A stretch of 64,000 nucleotides of DNA from Chrysomallon squamiferum (GCA_012295275.1 CM022672.1:8094780-8158779); one strand, 5' to 3'. Numbered from the stretch's first letter, positions 9,430 through 25,390 are shown. Notes: a model not told the origin generated them from the sequence alone. Translations and numbers: made by a program.

Positions 9430-11030
9430 AGTGCTGGTCAGATGGTTTGATATATTTTTTACAAATATATTTGTATTATGTCATTATTGAATTTTAGAAT
9501 ATCTTTTTTTTTTAAAAAGCAGGTTTTTGTTTATTTATGTTTTTATATTGTTTTAATATAAATAATGTTGCAGTCTTAGACTAAATGCATTATTTTTTTG
9601 TTATAAAAAGCAAACTTTTTAATGATTGTTTTATACAAAATATTTATAGATATTTGGAAGGGAAAATCAGCAGATTGAATCTCACTTCCATTTTGACAAG
9701 TTAGGCAGAAAACTGGTGTGCTTAGTTCTGTAGTAATTACCTATCTTGTTATTTTTCAAACCTATAGAAATGTGTATGAGAAAATGAGTAAGATAAGATA
9801 TAAATGGATATGTAGTGAAACCAACTGGCTAGATACATTATTTTGATTGTTCACTCAGCGTGTGTGTTTTGGGGGAATTGTATAATTATTTAATGTTCGG
9901 AAATGATTAATTTGCTGATTTCTGGTTTTGTAGAGGCACAGTAAACAAAAGCAGACGTGCTTTTTAAATAATAGGTTATTTTCTATTAATGTTATATTTT
10001 GTTATATTCACTTTCTCTTCTTAGTCTTTTTTTTCTGTTTCTTTTTTTCTTTTTATATTATTTATTTATTCCTCGTTTTTTTGTTTTTTATGTGTGTGTG
10101 TGTTCATCGTTTATCATAAAATGTTCCTTTTGATTCTTTTTATGATTACTTGTTAAGAAATCTGTTATTAAAAATTGCATCATATCCATCTGATCTCTGT
10201 TTTATCTTATAATTTAGAATAATAATAATAATGGATAAATGATCTCGTATGAGTAATAAAAACGAAGCTATGTAAAATTGAGTTTTAATCTAAGAGAAAT
10301 AATCGCGGTTAACAAATAGAACTAACACTCAGTTATTATTTCCCTTGGATCAGTGAAACTAATGGAAAACTAGATTTTTAAAAGTTAACAACATTTAGCT
10401 TTTAATAACAAAACAAATGATATGTTTCTGATCTGTTTTTTATGCCTTCATTTTCTTATCGTGGATGAAATTAAAATTTTACGTGACGGTAACTGTATCA
10501 GACATTTTTCATTTTGTATTAAGTATGTCGAGACTCAAAGTAAACAAAAATGAAGAGAAAACCCGCAGACGGTGAGAGTGATAGAGAGAATCGGAGACAG
10601 ATAGAGTTAGATAAACAGAGATATAGAGAGACAACGTGTATTTCTACACCTCTGTATATTTATATGTATATAGATATGTATGTATGTGTATATTTGACGG
10701 CAATTCCATGGCTCAAGGGACAAAAGTAAAATCTTTTTTTTTTTTCAGTATGTCATTATGCAAAGGGTGAAAATCTATTCACAAAACCTAACTTACAGAA
10801 AATTAAAATAAAAATAAAAATAAAATAAATTCTGTGAATCTGACGAAGACACGTCAGAGAATGTGAGTATACAAGGCTTCCCAAAAATAGGAGTATTAAG
10901 CATATCAAATCACTGATACTAAACTGGCTTTGACACTTCATTTCTTGTTATAAAGTCCATACAATTAGTTTAAAGAATAAGGAAGATTAAAATAATTATT
11001 CGAAACAGCTAACAAAATAGGTGCCAGTCA
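9430..11030. other. Gene-free A+T-rich stretch
   Basis: T-rich sequence with short TTTA, TGTG and AAT runs and a GAGA-rich patch (about 10570-10640). No frame looks coding. It separates WDR38 from the transposase-like relic. Confidence 0.6.
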
Positions 11031-11708
11031 AAGGTAACGTCCGTCACGAAAAAATTTAAATTGTTTATGTGAGAAGAAAATCTGCAGCTATGTAACCTTA
11101 TTCTTTCTAATTCTCTTAGTAATAGCCAAGGCAAAGATAAAAATATATCAGACAGTCTTCAAATTCTGATATCTGTATCTGAGAGAGAAAAGAATACTGC
11201 AACATCCGTCACGTGAAAAGTAAATGCAGTAACATCATTACATTTATATAAATCAAGGAAAGTTTTTACAGCTGCAATCTTTTTTAATAAAATGTGGTTG
11301 CACCAAATACCATGATGTCGGCTGCAGTTCATCATTATTTCCTCCTTTTTTATTTCCTGAGTTTGTTTCAAAGAAAAACACACCTCAATTTCATCAGGCA
11401 ACATTCTCAAAAATAATAAAGGTATGTTTCCAAATTTTCATGCTATTCTGAAAAGCATTATTTCCAGACACTATCATATATTTTATATTAAAATGACAGT
11501 TAATAAGAAAAATAATAATTTAAAAGAGCACATGCAGGACTGATAGAGTTACCTAATCTAGTTTATGCTTCGCTTCGGTAACTAAGGTGATTCAGAAACT
11601 TTTGATTTAACAGTTTAGGAAACAATAACGTTTGATGTACCAGTGTTAGTTTTATTATTGTTTCTTATAACAGCAGGTTCACTTTTGTTGATTTTGTGTC
11701 TCTTACAG

Positions 11709-13800
11709 GATGATTTTTTTCTGCACGCAGCGCGACAGGCCAGACGAAGAAACAAAATAAAGGAAGCCAATAGGAATTTTGCAGAACGAAAAAGACTTAG
11801 TAAAGTGAAAAGTAAAGAATTAGAGAGGAATCCATCCAAAAGAAGATTGCAGAAGAAAGAAGAAAGCAGACAAGGGAGCATGCTGCAGAGCACTGGGCTT
11901 CCGTGAAGAGCGAGGTAAGAGCAGAGACAACAGAGGCTGAATACCTCGTGAAGAGCGAGGGTAAGAGCAGAGACAACAAAGGCTGAATACCGCGTGAAGA
12001 GCGAGGGTAAGAGCAGAGACAACAAGGGCTGAATACCTCGTGAAGAGCGAGGTAAGAGCAGAGACAACAGAGGCTGAATACCTCGTGAAGAACGAGGGTA
12101 AGAGCAGAGACAACAAAGGCTGAATACCTCGTGAAGAGGGGGAGGGTAAGAGCAGAGACAACAAAGGCTGAATACCTCGTGAAGAGCGAGGGTAAGAGCA
12201 GAGACAACAGAGGCTGAATACCTCGTGAAGAGGGAGGGTAAGAGCAGAGACAACAAAGGCTGAATACCTCGTGAAGAGAGAGGGTAAGAGCAGAGACAAC
12301 ACAGGCTGAATACCTCGTGAAGAGCGAGGGTAAGAGCAGAGACAACAGAGGCTGAATACCTCGTGAAGAGCGAGGGTAAGAGCAGAGACAACAGAGGCTG
12401 AATACCCCGTGAAGAGGGAGGGTAAGAGCAGAGACAACAGAGGCTGAATACCTCGTGAAGAGCGAGGTAAGAGCAGAGACAACAGAGGCTGAATACCTCG
12501 TGAAGAGGGAGGTAAGAGCAGAGACAACAGAGGCTGAATACCTCGTGAAGAGGGAGGGTAAGAGCAGAGACAACAGAGGCTGAATACCTCGTGAAGAGGG
12601 AGGGTAAGAGCAGAGACAACAGAGGCTGAATACCTCGTGAAGAGGGAGGGTAAGAGCAGAGACAACAGAGGCTGAATACCTCGTGAAGAGCGAGGGTAAG
12701 AGCAGAGACAACAGAGGCTGAATACCTCGTGAAGAGGGAGGGGTAGAGCAGACAACAACAGAGGCTGAATACCTCGTGAAGAGGGAGGTAAGAGCAGAGA
12801 CAACAAGGGCTGAATACCTCGTGAAGAGGGAGGCTAAGAGCAGAGACAACAAGGGTTGAATACCTCGTGAAGAGGGAGGTAAGAGCAGAGACAACAAGGG
12901 TTGAATACCTCGTGAAGAGGGAGGTAAGAGCAGAGACAACAGAGGCTGAATACCTTCCAAAGTGTCCAAGTCCCAGATAAAGCAATGATCCGAGCTAGAC
13001 GAGCACTGGAATCACCACGGGAAAAAGTTCAGAACGTTAGCCAGTTTTACTCCATAAGATCCAGATCCTCAGCTAAGCACTCGGAAAGACATTAACTCTT
13101 TGAACAAAGAAACAACTGCTTTGGTGCAAACATTTTATGAACAAGATGACAAAAGCTGACAGGCTGAAAAGATAAACTATTTTGCTGTCCTGCTTCTAGA
13201 GACTGCTGGTTTAACATGTGCGAAAACTGCACGGACGGGAAAGTTTTCATGGCCATGTTTGACATGGATGACATAACAAAAGTGATTTGGTATGTCTGGA
13301 AGAACGATTCGGATAAGAGAATTTCAAAAGTAGTAGAAGAGGGAACAACTGATTATGATAGCATCTGGTAATCACACATATTCGAAAGCATAGGTTAGTT
13401 TGATATGCTCCTGGAAATGATCCCTAATTCAGTCAGAACTGTATCGATTTGATAAGCGCTTCATAGCATTGCTATGATTTCGCTACAGGAAAAGCATAAC
13501 AAAAACATTCAATGGAATTTCTTTGCCACTTCTCATGGCAAGTGACTGCTGGTTTAACTCATGCCATATTGATGGTATCGGTGACGCTGTATAACGGTAC
13601 GTCTGGATTGCACAGACACAAAAGAAAACAATAGTGTCGACGCAGGAATGTTGAGTAGGCTAGAGGCATGACAGAGGTCAGTGTAACTGAAATGAATACC
13701 ACCAGTATAGGTCCTCAAATTGAAATAGGTGTTTGCTGTTGACCCATCCATCAAGGACATTGCTCGGTTCTGCTACCCCGCCACTGAGGATGGTCGCTGT
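11709..13800 (+). pseudogene. Broken transposase-like protein (FFATSHGK family)
   Basis: After an acceptor-like CTTACAG (ending 11708) comes a very basic segment (QARRRNKIKEANRNFAERKR, KSKRRLQKKEES-like), as in the N-terminus of a family of uncharacterised, transposase-like proteins common in invertebrate genomes. After the minisatellite, the frame KAMIRARRALESPREKVQNV is readable (about 12980-13040). Then come a CENC zinc-ligand-like piece with MFDMDDITKVIWYVWKNDSD (about 13215-13320) and WNFFATSHGK at 13513-13542, followed by DGIGDAV near 13570. In that family the HFFATSHGK block is followed by a glycine-rich CDGxGG segment and KR. Here TGA follows the lysine directly and the frame changes several times. 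I recognise the family from its motifs but do not know an agreed name; the resemblance is from memory and was not searched. Confidence 0.5.
11900..12955 (+). repeat. Minisatellite, ~46-bp unit, about 23 copies
   Basis: Units read GAATACCTCGTGAAGAGCGAG then GGTAAGAGCAGAGACAACAG and AGGCT, with lengths of about 44-49. Nearly every unit holds GAG(G)GTAAG, a strong donor-like word. The first GAGGTAAGAG adjoins the end of the basic reading frame (frame EHAAEHWASVKSE), so the array was probably founded on an exon-intron junction of the transposase-like gene. No stop codon falls on the minus strand in any frame of the unit, which explains three long overlapping minus-strand open frames of 328-456 codons that need not be genes. 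Confidence 0.9.
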
Positions 13801-14396
13801 GTCCTCTTCATTCAGACGAATGATAAATTATAATGACAAGATCCCCCGTTGTGATTAATTATGCTTTTGATACAAAACCATGTCATCATCTTAATCGTGC
13901 ATTTAAATGAATTTATCATCACAGCAGTGAACTAGGTACTGCTTAATATGGACAAATAACTTAACGTTATGCTAGCGGACAAAAATAACGCCCGTCACGG
14001 TAACGTCCGTCACGAATAATTATGTAATTACGTGGGTTTTTCTTTTTTCAGTTATAGCCTTTTACGTTCTCTCTAATGAAAAGAATTTATTTGAAGAGTT
14101 TACAGATTTCAGATAATTTTGGAATGAAGTTAGTTGGTTTTCACCCGTATCCGTTTGATGTAACATCCGTCACGTTCACGTTTCTCGTTACAGATCAAGC
14201 CATAGAAATCCGTGGTCTCTTTTCTTTATAACACAAAATAGATGTGGACACATGGAAGACTGTTACTCAGGGCTAAGTTCCTGGTAGTACGATTATAGCA
14301 ATCAGGGCTTGTTGGAATGACTTCCAACCCCTCTGAATGTAACGTCCGTCACACAAACACACACATATAAAGAGAGAGAGAAACTGAGAAATAGAT

Positions 14397-17340
<2,944 letters not shown>

Positions 17341-17760
17341 GAAAAACGCGAGAATTAACGAGATTACGCGAGAGTATAACGCGCTCTCTTCAGCAAATAA
17401 TTCACAAAAATTTAACCAGCATTTGTCCGCGGGGCGAGCGGCCATGGACGCGATGAAAAACGTTATCTGCCTATTAACGTTTGCAGTCTACATGCAAATA
17501 CAATAATAACGCGAAATCAGCGGAACTAAATTACATTGCAGCTAATCTACTTATCTCTCGTGGTCTGTCAATTTTCATTTAACCTGTACGTACACAGTTA
17601 ATTGAAGCATGTTGACTGAGCCCACCACCAAAATTAGCTTATTTCTCGTCATTGTTTCTGCTTGAGCCCAGGAAGCGCACAAATCAAACATTCTCATATT
17701 TGAACATTTCGTTTTGCTACTGCCAGTATCTGTTTCTCCTCGAACGCGCCGCGAAAACGA
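17341..17760. other. Non-repetitive island with octamer site
   Basis: G+C and CpG content rise here without simple repeats (several GCGA, CGCG and TAACG words). ATGCAAAT, the POU octamer, is at 17492-17499, and GCGGCCATGGACGCG is near 17440. No long frame. It looks like regulatory rather than coding DNA, but nothing proves function. Confidence 0.35.
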
Positions 17761-17845
17761 GAAATGAAGTTGAAAAAAAACAAATTAGAGGTTTTCCTAT
17801 TGATTCACTGACAGGATGAATGAAAGATTAGAAAATAGAATTCTT

Positions 17846-17847
<2 letters not shown>

Positions 17848-17932
<85 letters not shown>
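17848..17932. repeat. (GA)n tract, ~85 bp
   Basis: Pure GA dinucleotides between two A+T-rich flanks, just downstream of the octamer-containing island. Confidence 0.95.
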
Positions 17933-17935
<3 letters not shown>

Positions 17936-18230
17936 TTAAAATTAATATTGAAATTCGCAGTATTACATACATAATTTTTAACTTTTCTTTTCTTTCTTTT
18001 TCTTTATTATTTAATTATAATTTAAATTTTATTTTTAGTGTTATTGTCTATTAAAGACTTTGATTAAATATTTTTTAATTATTTAATTCACAGATGGTTA
18101 TATTTATTATTATGCTTTATTGTTCTTTTCTTCGTTTATTTATTTATTTATTTATTTATCTTAGCTTTTCTGAACAGGTCTATAAAAACACGTTCCCTTT
18201 CTATAGGTTAGCTATTACAGTGCAATTTAC

Positions 18231-18470
18231 AAGCGTCTCTCCCGGCTAACGAAAATGCTATCGATTCAGAGAAGATCCCCCTAATTAAACCATAATCTAA
18301 ATCAGTTATCTTTTAACTGCGAGACAGCCAATATCCAGTCTACATTTCATTCACTGCGGTCCTCATTGAACGCAATCGATCGACCAATCAAAATCTAATA
18401 AGCACGCGTTGTGCTTGTTTTACAGACGTGAAGCGCTCTTTCTGAGCGGTGAAAATAAATTTATTTCTAA
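18231..18470. other. Non-repetitive island with paired CCAAT/TAAT-like words
   Basis: Holds CCTAATTAAACC, AATCGATCGACCAATCAAAATC and GCACGCGTTGTGC (a near-palindrome) without simple repeats or a coding frame. It resembles a conserved non-coding element in composition only. Confidence 0.25.
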
Positions 18471-18479
18471 AAGACGTTA

Positions 18480-18718
18480 GAGCTTTAAAGTGAAAACTTG
18501 CTCAAATGTTGACATATTGGTGGAACCAAAACGAAAAAAAAAAAAAACAGCAGTTCAGCAGAAAATAGAAAACTGTTGCTTGATCACTCCGTGAAATTTG
18601 AAGTGAGAAGTTATAAATAAATAACTTTAAAGAAAAGAAAGAAAGAAAGAAAAAAATATAAGAAGGAAACAAAATGTAATACTTCTGAACAATTAGTCAG
18701 TTTTATTTGCTTTTTTAC

Positions 18719-18758
<40 letters not shown>

Positions 18759-19790
18759 TAATAAAAAATTACTTGATTTATTTCGTGGTAAACTTGTGAC
18801 ATTTTACAATGATAAGTACGACAAATTGTGGTTTGTTTTCTTCACTCGTTCCCAAACCTATCTAAACGTTTTTATTTATTCTTCCTTCCAAGTCAAGTTG
18901 AAAAAAGCTAAAACATATTCTCGCTCAAGAACGATCTCACGACCCCAAGAATCGTACTTCAAATTTGGGGGAGGGTGTAAGTATTTAAATAATAAAAATC
19001 TAATATATTCAGTTTCATCTTCAATTCTGAACTAATTAATATTTACAAAATATATACATTACATATAACATACATACACACATACATACATATGTTCACA
19101 AATAAATAAATAAATAAATAAGATAAATAAATAAAATATGTATCTCTACATATAATCTATTTAATTTTTAGTCTTTATTCTTCCAGTCATGTTAAAATAT
19201 GCATCATTTCCTTTAATCTTCAAATAACAAACGCTGTTTGGTTATCAGATGTCTGAGATATATTTTTCTCTCGGTTCCCACAGAACCTGAAAATAACGAT
19301 ATTTCTGTTTGCGTGTTTCTCTAAAATGCATACATCATTAACAAACATTTGGGGTATCAGTGATGTAATTACACACCGCAAACACAACGGAAACGTATCA
19401 AAGTGTCACAAGTTGTTACAATAGGGAAGAATAATGTCGACTAATGCAAAATAAATAAATAAGATTTGAATCCGATTATCAAAAAAAAACAAGCCATAAA
19501 TAAAACTATATACTCGCCCGGGATGGAGGTAAAAGCAGAAATAGTTATTTTATTTCACTACATCACAGAGGGGGACACAGGAAACTCTCTGCAGACATAC
19601 TGAAGTCTACTTAATTTCATTTAGCATTAACGGTTAACTTATGATCACCTTCTCAACATACATAACAGAATAAATAATAAAAAAAAAAAAAAAAAAAAAA
19701 ATGAAAAACAAAATATATATATTGAAATAAAAAAAAAAAAAAAAGTTCTGTGACTTGTGACAAATCAGTTCTGAGGAAGAGGGATGTCTG
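18480..19790. other. Gene-free stretch with (ATT)n and CATA repeats
   Basis: ATT repeats near 18719-18759, CATA repeats near 19060-19090, AAAT repeats near 19100-19130 and poly(A) near 19678-19700. The 79-codon frame from 18796 has no recognisable feature. Confidence 0.6.
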
Positions 19791-19870
19791 AGAAGACTGG
19801 ATCCAGCGATCTTCGGTGCCTCTCTCTTTCTCTGTAACCACTAAACCACCACGATGTCTCTGCAAGATAT
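19790..19870 (-). mobile_element. tRNA-derived SINE fragment (minus strand)
   Basis: Read on the minus strand, GTGGTGGTTTAGTGGTTACAG fits the tRNA A-box (TGGTTTAGTGG, one mismatch to TRGCNNAGTGG). A B-box-like GATCGCTGGATCC lies about 30 bases further. A and T runs at 19678-19743 would be its tail. A similar CGTCTCTG...GATATGAA edge occurs near 25370-25400. Confidence 0.5.
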
Positions 19871-19879
19871 GAATATTTT

Positions 19880-21620
19880 AAAATGAATAAACAATTTTCG
19901 AGGTAAACTGGTTATGTGAAAGTTTTAAAACTGAATCCCTTGTTTCCAACGACTTTTAAAGCATTATAATTCTTTGAACGGAAGACCCCCAAAAATACGT
20001 TTGAAACGGCACTGGAGGAAAACATCTTTCAAGTTCTTGATTTAATAATAGTGAATATTTTGTGTTTGATTTTGTTTGCTCAGTATAACTTACGGAATCG
20101 TTCAAAACTCGCAAAATTTACGCTATTACCTTTCTTTAAACTGACAGTCAAAAACAATTACCTACAAGATAGCAAGGAAGCTTTCTATCACCACAACACA
20201 GGAAGGACTTGAAAGTAAGTGTTTCTTCTTTGTTGCTCGAACCTCTTTGAATGAATACTGGAAGACTCAGCCAGAGAGGTTTCTCATCAAAATCATGATC
20301 AGTAACTGAGTTTAGTCTGGGAACAAGTTATGGACGAGCACGCTCAAAACCAATGTCGACTTCACAGTGAATAGTTCATCATTCTTGATTGAAAACTAAA
20401 ACAATCTCGATCGTGCTGCAAAAGATCAATGTTGTTTGGGCAGCAGGTGCGGATTTGAGGGTGCAGCCCAAGATCGCCTGGAATCTCTTTAACTGTTTGT
20501 AATTGTAACATATTCTTTTAACAAAACATTGTTGTCCTTTTTCCAAGAAATCCATTGAAAATGAACTACTCTTTATATACCGATGTTCTTAGATATTTTT
20601 TAAACGAACATATGAAATTTATAAATTTTTATCTCCAAATAAAGAATTAGCTTTAATACTGAATAACAAAGCACAATTTCTTAATTGTACGCAAATTTTA
20701 TATGTTTTTTTTCCCAGACAATCTGTTTATTTATTTATTTTTATATTTTGTATTATTACTGTCTATGAACACCTTCATCTATTTATCATTTTTTATGACG
20801 TTTCTGTTCATTTTAATCACTGTTTAAATAAGAATGTAATTATATATCAATTTTCTAATTATGTATATGTTTTATGTATCTGATCAGCCTAATTAGGCTA
20901 GATGACAATATTATTTTATGAAAATAACATATTAAGTCATGGTTTATTGTCATGTTATAATAAACAGTACAGTGAAGTGAAGTGTGAAGTGAAGTGACAA
21001 AATTTAACGTGCCAATCAGAGCAAGCGGTTGTAAAGCACGTCTAGTATTGTTCATTCAGTATTGCAATATATAATCACTCACTGAAATGCTGCACTGCTG
21101 TTTTATATCACTGAATCTGATTGGATAATTTAAGAGAAGCTGTTACCCCTATTTCCAAGTATTACAGACCGCTCCTGAGTTCTGAAGCCTTTGTGAGACG
21201 TCCGGCACAAAAAGTCGACCAGTCATTTCTTTTTAATGGTTCCTAGATGCGCAAGAGTCCAGTACACCAATTACTTCCCCAAAGTAGATTTGTTTTTCTG
21301 GTGTTTTTTTCCCTTGCTGTATTGCTTTTCTAGTTAAACGTATTTGCCTCTTGTCGTCGTTATTTTCCCAGCGAGTGAGATTCCCGGCTCCAGTTGCACA
21401 ACTTGATGTAGCAAATACCATCAGTGTAATGAAATTTGCCTCTCTGAAGTGTAGCAGCAAATAGGTATGATATCGTATTTCTCTCTCCGTGTGTCATAGA
21501 CATTTGTCTGGGACTGTTACAGTGTATATCTTTTCATCCACCTCAGTTAGCCACAGAGGTTTTATTTTTTAAAACAAATTTTTTATTGATGAATTGATTG
21601 TATCACTGACAGTGAAAATG
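19880..21620. other. Gene-free stretch
   Basis: Mixed-complexity sequence (19900-20500) and A+T-rich sequence (20500-20900), with a small GTGAAGTGAA repeat near 20975-20998. No exon-like structure seen. The ORF on the minus strand at 21233-21460 has no recognisable domain. Confidence 0.55.
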
Positions 21621-21623
21621 GCA

Positions 21624-21625
<2 letters not shown>

Positions 21626-21710
<85 letters not shown>
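21626..21710. repeat. (CT)n tract, ~85 bp
   Basis: Pure CT dinucleotides, i.e. GA on the minus strand. Confidence 0.95.
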
Positions 21711-21714
<4 letters not shown>

Positions 21715-21719
21715 TCTCA

Positions 21720-22058
21720 TTGAGTTTCTCTGTTTTCATTTATCTCTAAATTGAACTGATATGTGTGCAATTCATCTTTTGTAATCTGTTTTTATGGCAT
21801 GTTGTTCTAACGAAATTGTTCCAACAGACAGTTAAAAAGATGGATGGATATACAGATTTTTATAAATAAATAAATAAGAAAAAAAGGAAGAAAAGGAAAC
21901 AAAAAGCAAAAAGAAAAAGAAAAGAAGAAGCAAACAAAACAAACAAACAAACAAAACAATGTAAATAAAAAATAAATAACAAAAACAAAAATAACTCACA
22001 ACAGAAATAAGCTCCAGTAGAAAACATTATTTTTTATTCTATTGTGAAATAATCTTTG

Positions 22059-22090
<32 letters not shown>

Positions 22091-23784
22091 AAGAAATTAA
22101 ACTGTAATATTATTTGTCTTTGAATCCATGACACTGAGACTGTCGTCGTCACTTCTACGTGGAATAAGCTAACTCCTCTCATCACCATTAGTGAATGACG
22201 TTTGATATTGCATTCTGATTTTTTCCACACAATGCGACATTTGATCTAATCTCTGCGGATCTCATTTATCACGACAACCTGCAGTTCACCCTTGGCAGTT
22301 ATCGAATTGGTATTCCACGGCGTCGGTGATGCGTGTAACTTCCAGCCTGGAACCCGACAGGGCTAACGAGCCAGCGCAGATTAATGTGGCTAAATTGTTC
22401 AATGTATGCACGCTGTGGCCCATTTCCTCTTCGGAAGTGAGCATAATCCCAGGAGATGTATACATCATATTAGACTGTTTACTTAGAACAAGATTAAGAC
22501 GATTATCATGAAGATAAAACAAATGCCGTGCCGAGATCCTGAAAGGCCACAGAACCTGCAATCGATATTTTGTTTTCTTTTGAGGTTCGGAAGAACAATT
22601 AATGAAACGACCGGTAATTGAATGAAATAAGAAAATTCACGTGAACTTGAAGTGATTTATTTGATGTGGAAAACAATGGCGGACTGTTCGCAGGGAAAAC
22701 GCTTGGTTTCCAATACATGGCTGTTCACATTTACATGACAAACAAACAATATTCTCGTTTCTACGTTCGTTAAACAGTTTATTCAAATGTAATTGTATTC
22801 AGTTGACGCTGTGGACATTTTCCTGTTGTCCCGGACAGCACAGATAGTAACTGAAAAACAAGTAGAGAATATTCTGCATAACAATGCAATAGCTTGTTCT
22901 TTAAAAAATGCTTTGTATGCGGAAGTGAACAAGTTTCTGTTAATGTAATGCTACTGAAATAAATATATTGCATTTATTCTACCACCTGGTGTGTCATATT
23001 TATCATACCTGTCATCATATGTGTAATCAATGAGATATAATTTCTACTTATAAAATACATATACATAATAAATGAAGTGTTTAATGAGGAGCGCATAGGC
23101 ATACCAAAAGGGCACCAACATTTTCAGTATCCACCCAATAGTAACAACAACAAGAACTACTGGTACTGGTACTACTATTACTATTACAACTATCACCACT
23201 ACTACTAATACTAATATTACAACCACCACAACTACTACTACTCTCATTGCGACTACCACCACCATTAACCTGTCATTCATTATCAGGCCTCTCCCATTAT
23301 CTTCAGCAGCACATTACAGTACATCAACATTATTACCGTCATCAACGACACCATCAGCTACACAAAAACGATGGCCAAAAACAAAGCATCAACAGAAATC
23401 CAACTTCAACAGCAGCAGTATTAATCATAATTTTGAAGTGATGATGATGATAATGACTGTGATAATAAGCACCAATAAAGTCAATACATAAGCAATGTAA
23501 AGGCATTAAAATGAAAGATACAAAACAAGGTTAGACGAGCGATGTTGAAGTCATCAGACAGACTTCTCCAACAGTTCAGTGTAAACAACAGAACTCTCAA
23601 ACCCTGCAAGTTACGTTCACTTTCTTCCTTAACCGAATTTATCACAGGATGAATACGGTCTGATCATTTCATAGTCACGAAATTAACGAACAAAACAAAG
23701 GACCTGTGTTATTTAAATATTTGAAAATAACCGAACTTTTTTTTTTTTACAGTGTGTATTTAATATATTATTATTATTATTATT

Positions 23785-23820
<36 letters not shown>

Positions 23821-24840
23821 ATTATTATTTAAAAAAAGCTAATAACGTACAGAGATATAAAGTATCCAGCTAGTCATAAAAATCCTTTTTAAACGCCATG
23901 AAGAGAAATAATGTCGTTTTAAACCTTTGATAAAAATTACAATTTTTGTTAATCATTTACTTCATTTCCTTGTTTAATCTTCATCAGAAATAAATCTCTA
24001 CAAAGGTCCTTTCTATCACTATGTCAGGTTTTTCTTCTTCTTCTTCTTCTTATTATTATTATTATTATTATTATTATTGTTATTGTTATTGTTATTTTTT
24101 TTTTTTTTTTTTTATGAAAGGTTTTGATACCATCAGTTAGTCAAGCATTAGACACTCACTTACATGAATAAGAGCTTAAAACAAATATACCTTAGTCCCG
24201 GAATCAGGTCGTTTTAAAATATTTGTTTAAATCGTTTAGTTCTGAAAAGATTTAATAAAAAAAAAAAAAAAGGGCAGACACGCTGTACTGAAATTAGTTT
24301 TGAAATAACTTAAATTGGAAAAATAAGATAAGAGGATAAAAAAAAATGTTCATCGCCTATTCAAAAAATATTTGCTTAAATTCTCAGTCGTGTGAAATAC
24401 ACGTCTGGTCTTGTTTGGTCTTGTTTGATCATAATTGGTCGAATTTACCGATCACTCCACGTTGTTAACTACAATTTCGACTTCGTTTTCGAGGATAAAA
24501 TACGGATAAAAACATTCTTGTTGTTTTTTCAAGCAGACCTAGTGCGGTTACATGAAAATTAAATTATTATATTTTCCATAACAAGTTTCAAATTTCACCA
24601 GATCTCTGCTGGAATTTACAAAAACAAATTGTAACGTTCCCAAATGTATATCACAGTGCAAGTCACTTTAAGACGTATAATGTTACCATGGTTACCAAGA
24701 GACATGTTTATTTGGTTTATGGAATGTTTGATCCACAGGGAGGAAAGACGTAAAAATGATTTATGCGTCCGAGTCCCCTCGGCTTGTCTGTTCTATTCCG
24801 ATATAAAGAGGAAAAAATATTAAATGTCTTTCTGAAACAG
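21720..24840. other. Gene-free stretch with islands and trinucleotide repeats
   Basis: Poly(A) at 22059-22088. A non-repetitive island at about 22240-22570 has frames open on both strands but no recognised domain. An imperfect ACT/ACC triplet cluster lies at 23150-23270. A TTA-TTG array runs 23767-23829, and TTC-TTA-T arrays run 24035-24113. Confidence 0.6.
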
Positions 24841-24847
24841 GTATATT

Positions 24848-24848
<1 letters not shown>

Positions 24849-24938
<90 letters not shown>
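24849..24938. repeat. (CT)n tract, ~90 bp
   Basis: Pure CT dinucleotides. The 62- and 90-codon frames across it are translations of the repeat (Ser-Leu or Arg-Glu runs). Confidence 0.95.
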
Positions 24939-24941
<3 letters not shown>

Positions 24942-25390
24942 ATTTTCAAAAACCCTTTCTACCTATGTAATTAAAGATCTAAAGAAAAACAATCAAAAAG
25001 AACCGCAATCAATATCGAGCTTTAGAAATGCTTGAATAATCAAATTGAAAAATGTAAATTATCTGTGACACACCAAGTTGACATCTGAGATGTTTCAAGC
25101 TCAGAAACGAGAAACGTAAAGTGCGTGTGTTCGGAGTGCTGCCAGCTTGAATCTGTAACGTAACATTGATTTCACTATCTCGCTTTCAAGTCGTTGTTTC
25201 TATTGTTGAATCGCGGGGATCAATCATTATTATTTTGAAATCTTCATTTACTGACGCCTCCCCAGGGATAGAGGTGACTTTTGCAGTGTGGCAGTCCTCC
25301 TAGATCTCTTAAATTCAGAATTGACCACTAGAGATTTTTCCTCTTTTTTTCGGTCTATTGTGAAAGTCATCATACGTCTCTGTAGGATAT

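Larger units (their letters stand above)
11034..14353 (+). mobile_element. Decayed transposon-like locus bracketed by 15-mer repeats
   Basis: Fragments of a transposase-like protein (11709 to about 13800) lie between two clusters of the word GTAACGTCCGTCACG. On the left are 11034-11048 (exact) and 11199-11213 (GCAACATCCGTCACG). On the right are 13985-13999 (ATAACGCCCGTCACG), 14000-14014 (exact, directly abutting), 14160-14174 (GTAACATCCGTCACG) and 14339-14353 (last base A). All six are on the same strand. No terminal inverted repeats or target-site duplication were found by eye, so the true ends are not established. Confidence 0.4.

Noticed and set aside
11615-12985. Three overlapping minus-strand open frames of 328-456 codons
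   Set aside because: They are translations of a ~46-bp minisatellite that has no minus-strand stop in any frame; the same peptide phrases appear in all three frames.
22286-22561. 91-codon minus-strand frame with protein-like composition
   Set aside because: A plus-strand frame is open over much of the same stretch and no splice context or family is visible; treated as a non-coding island.
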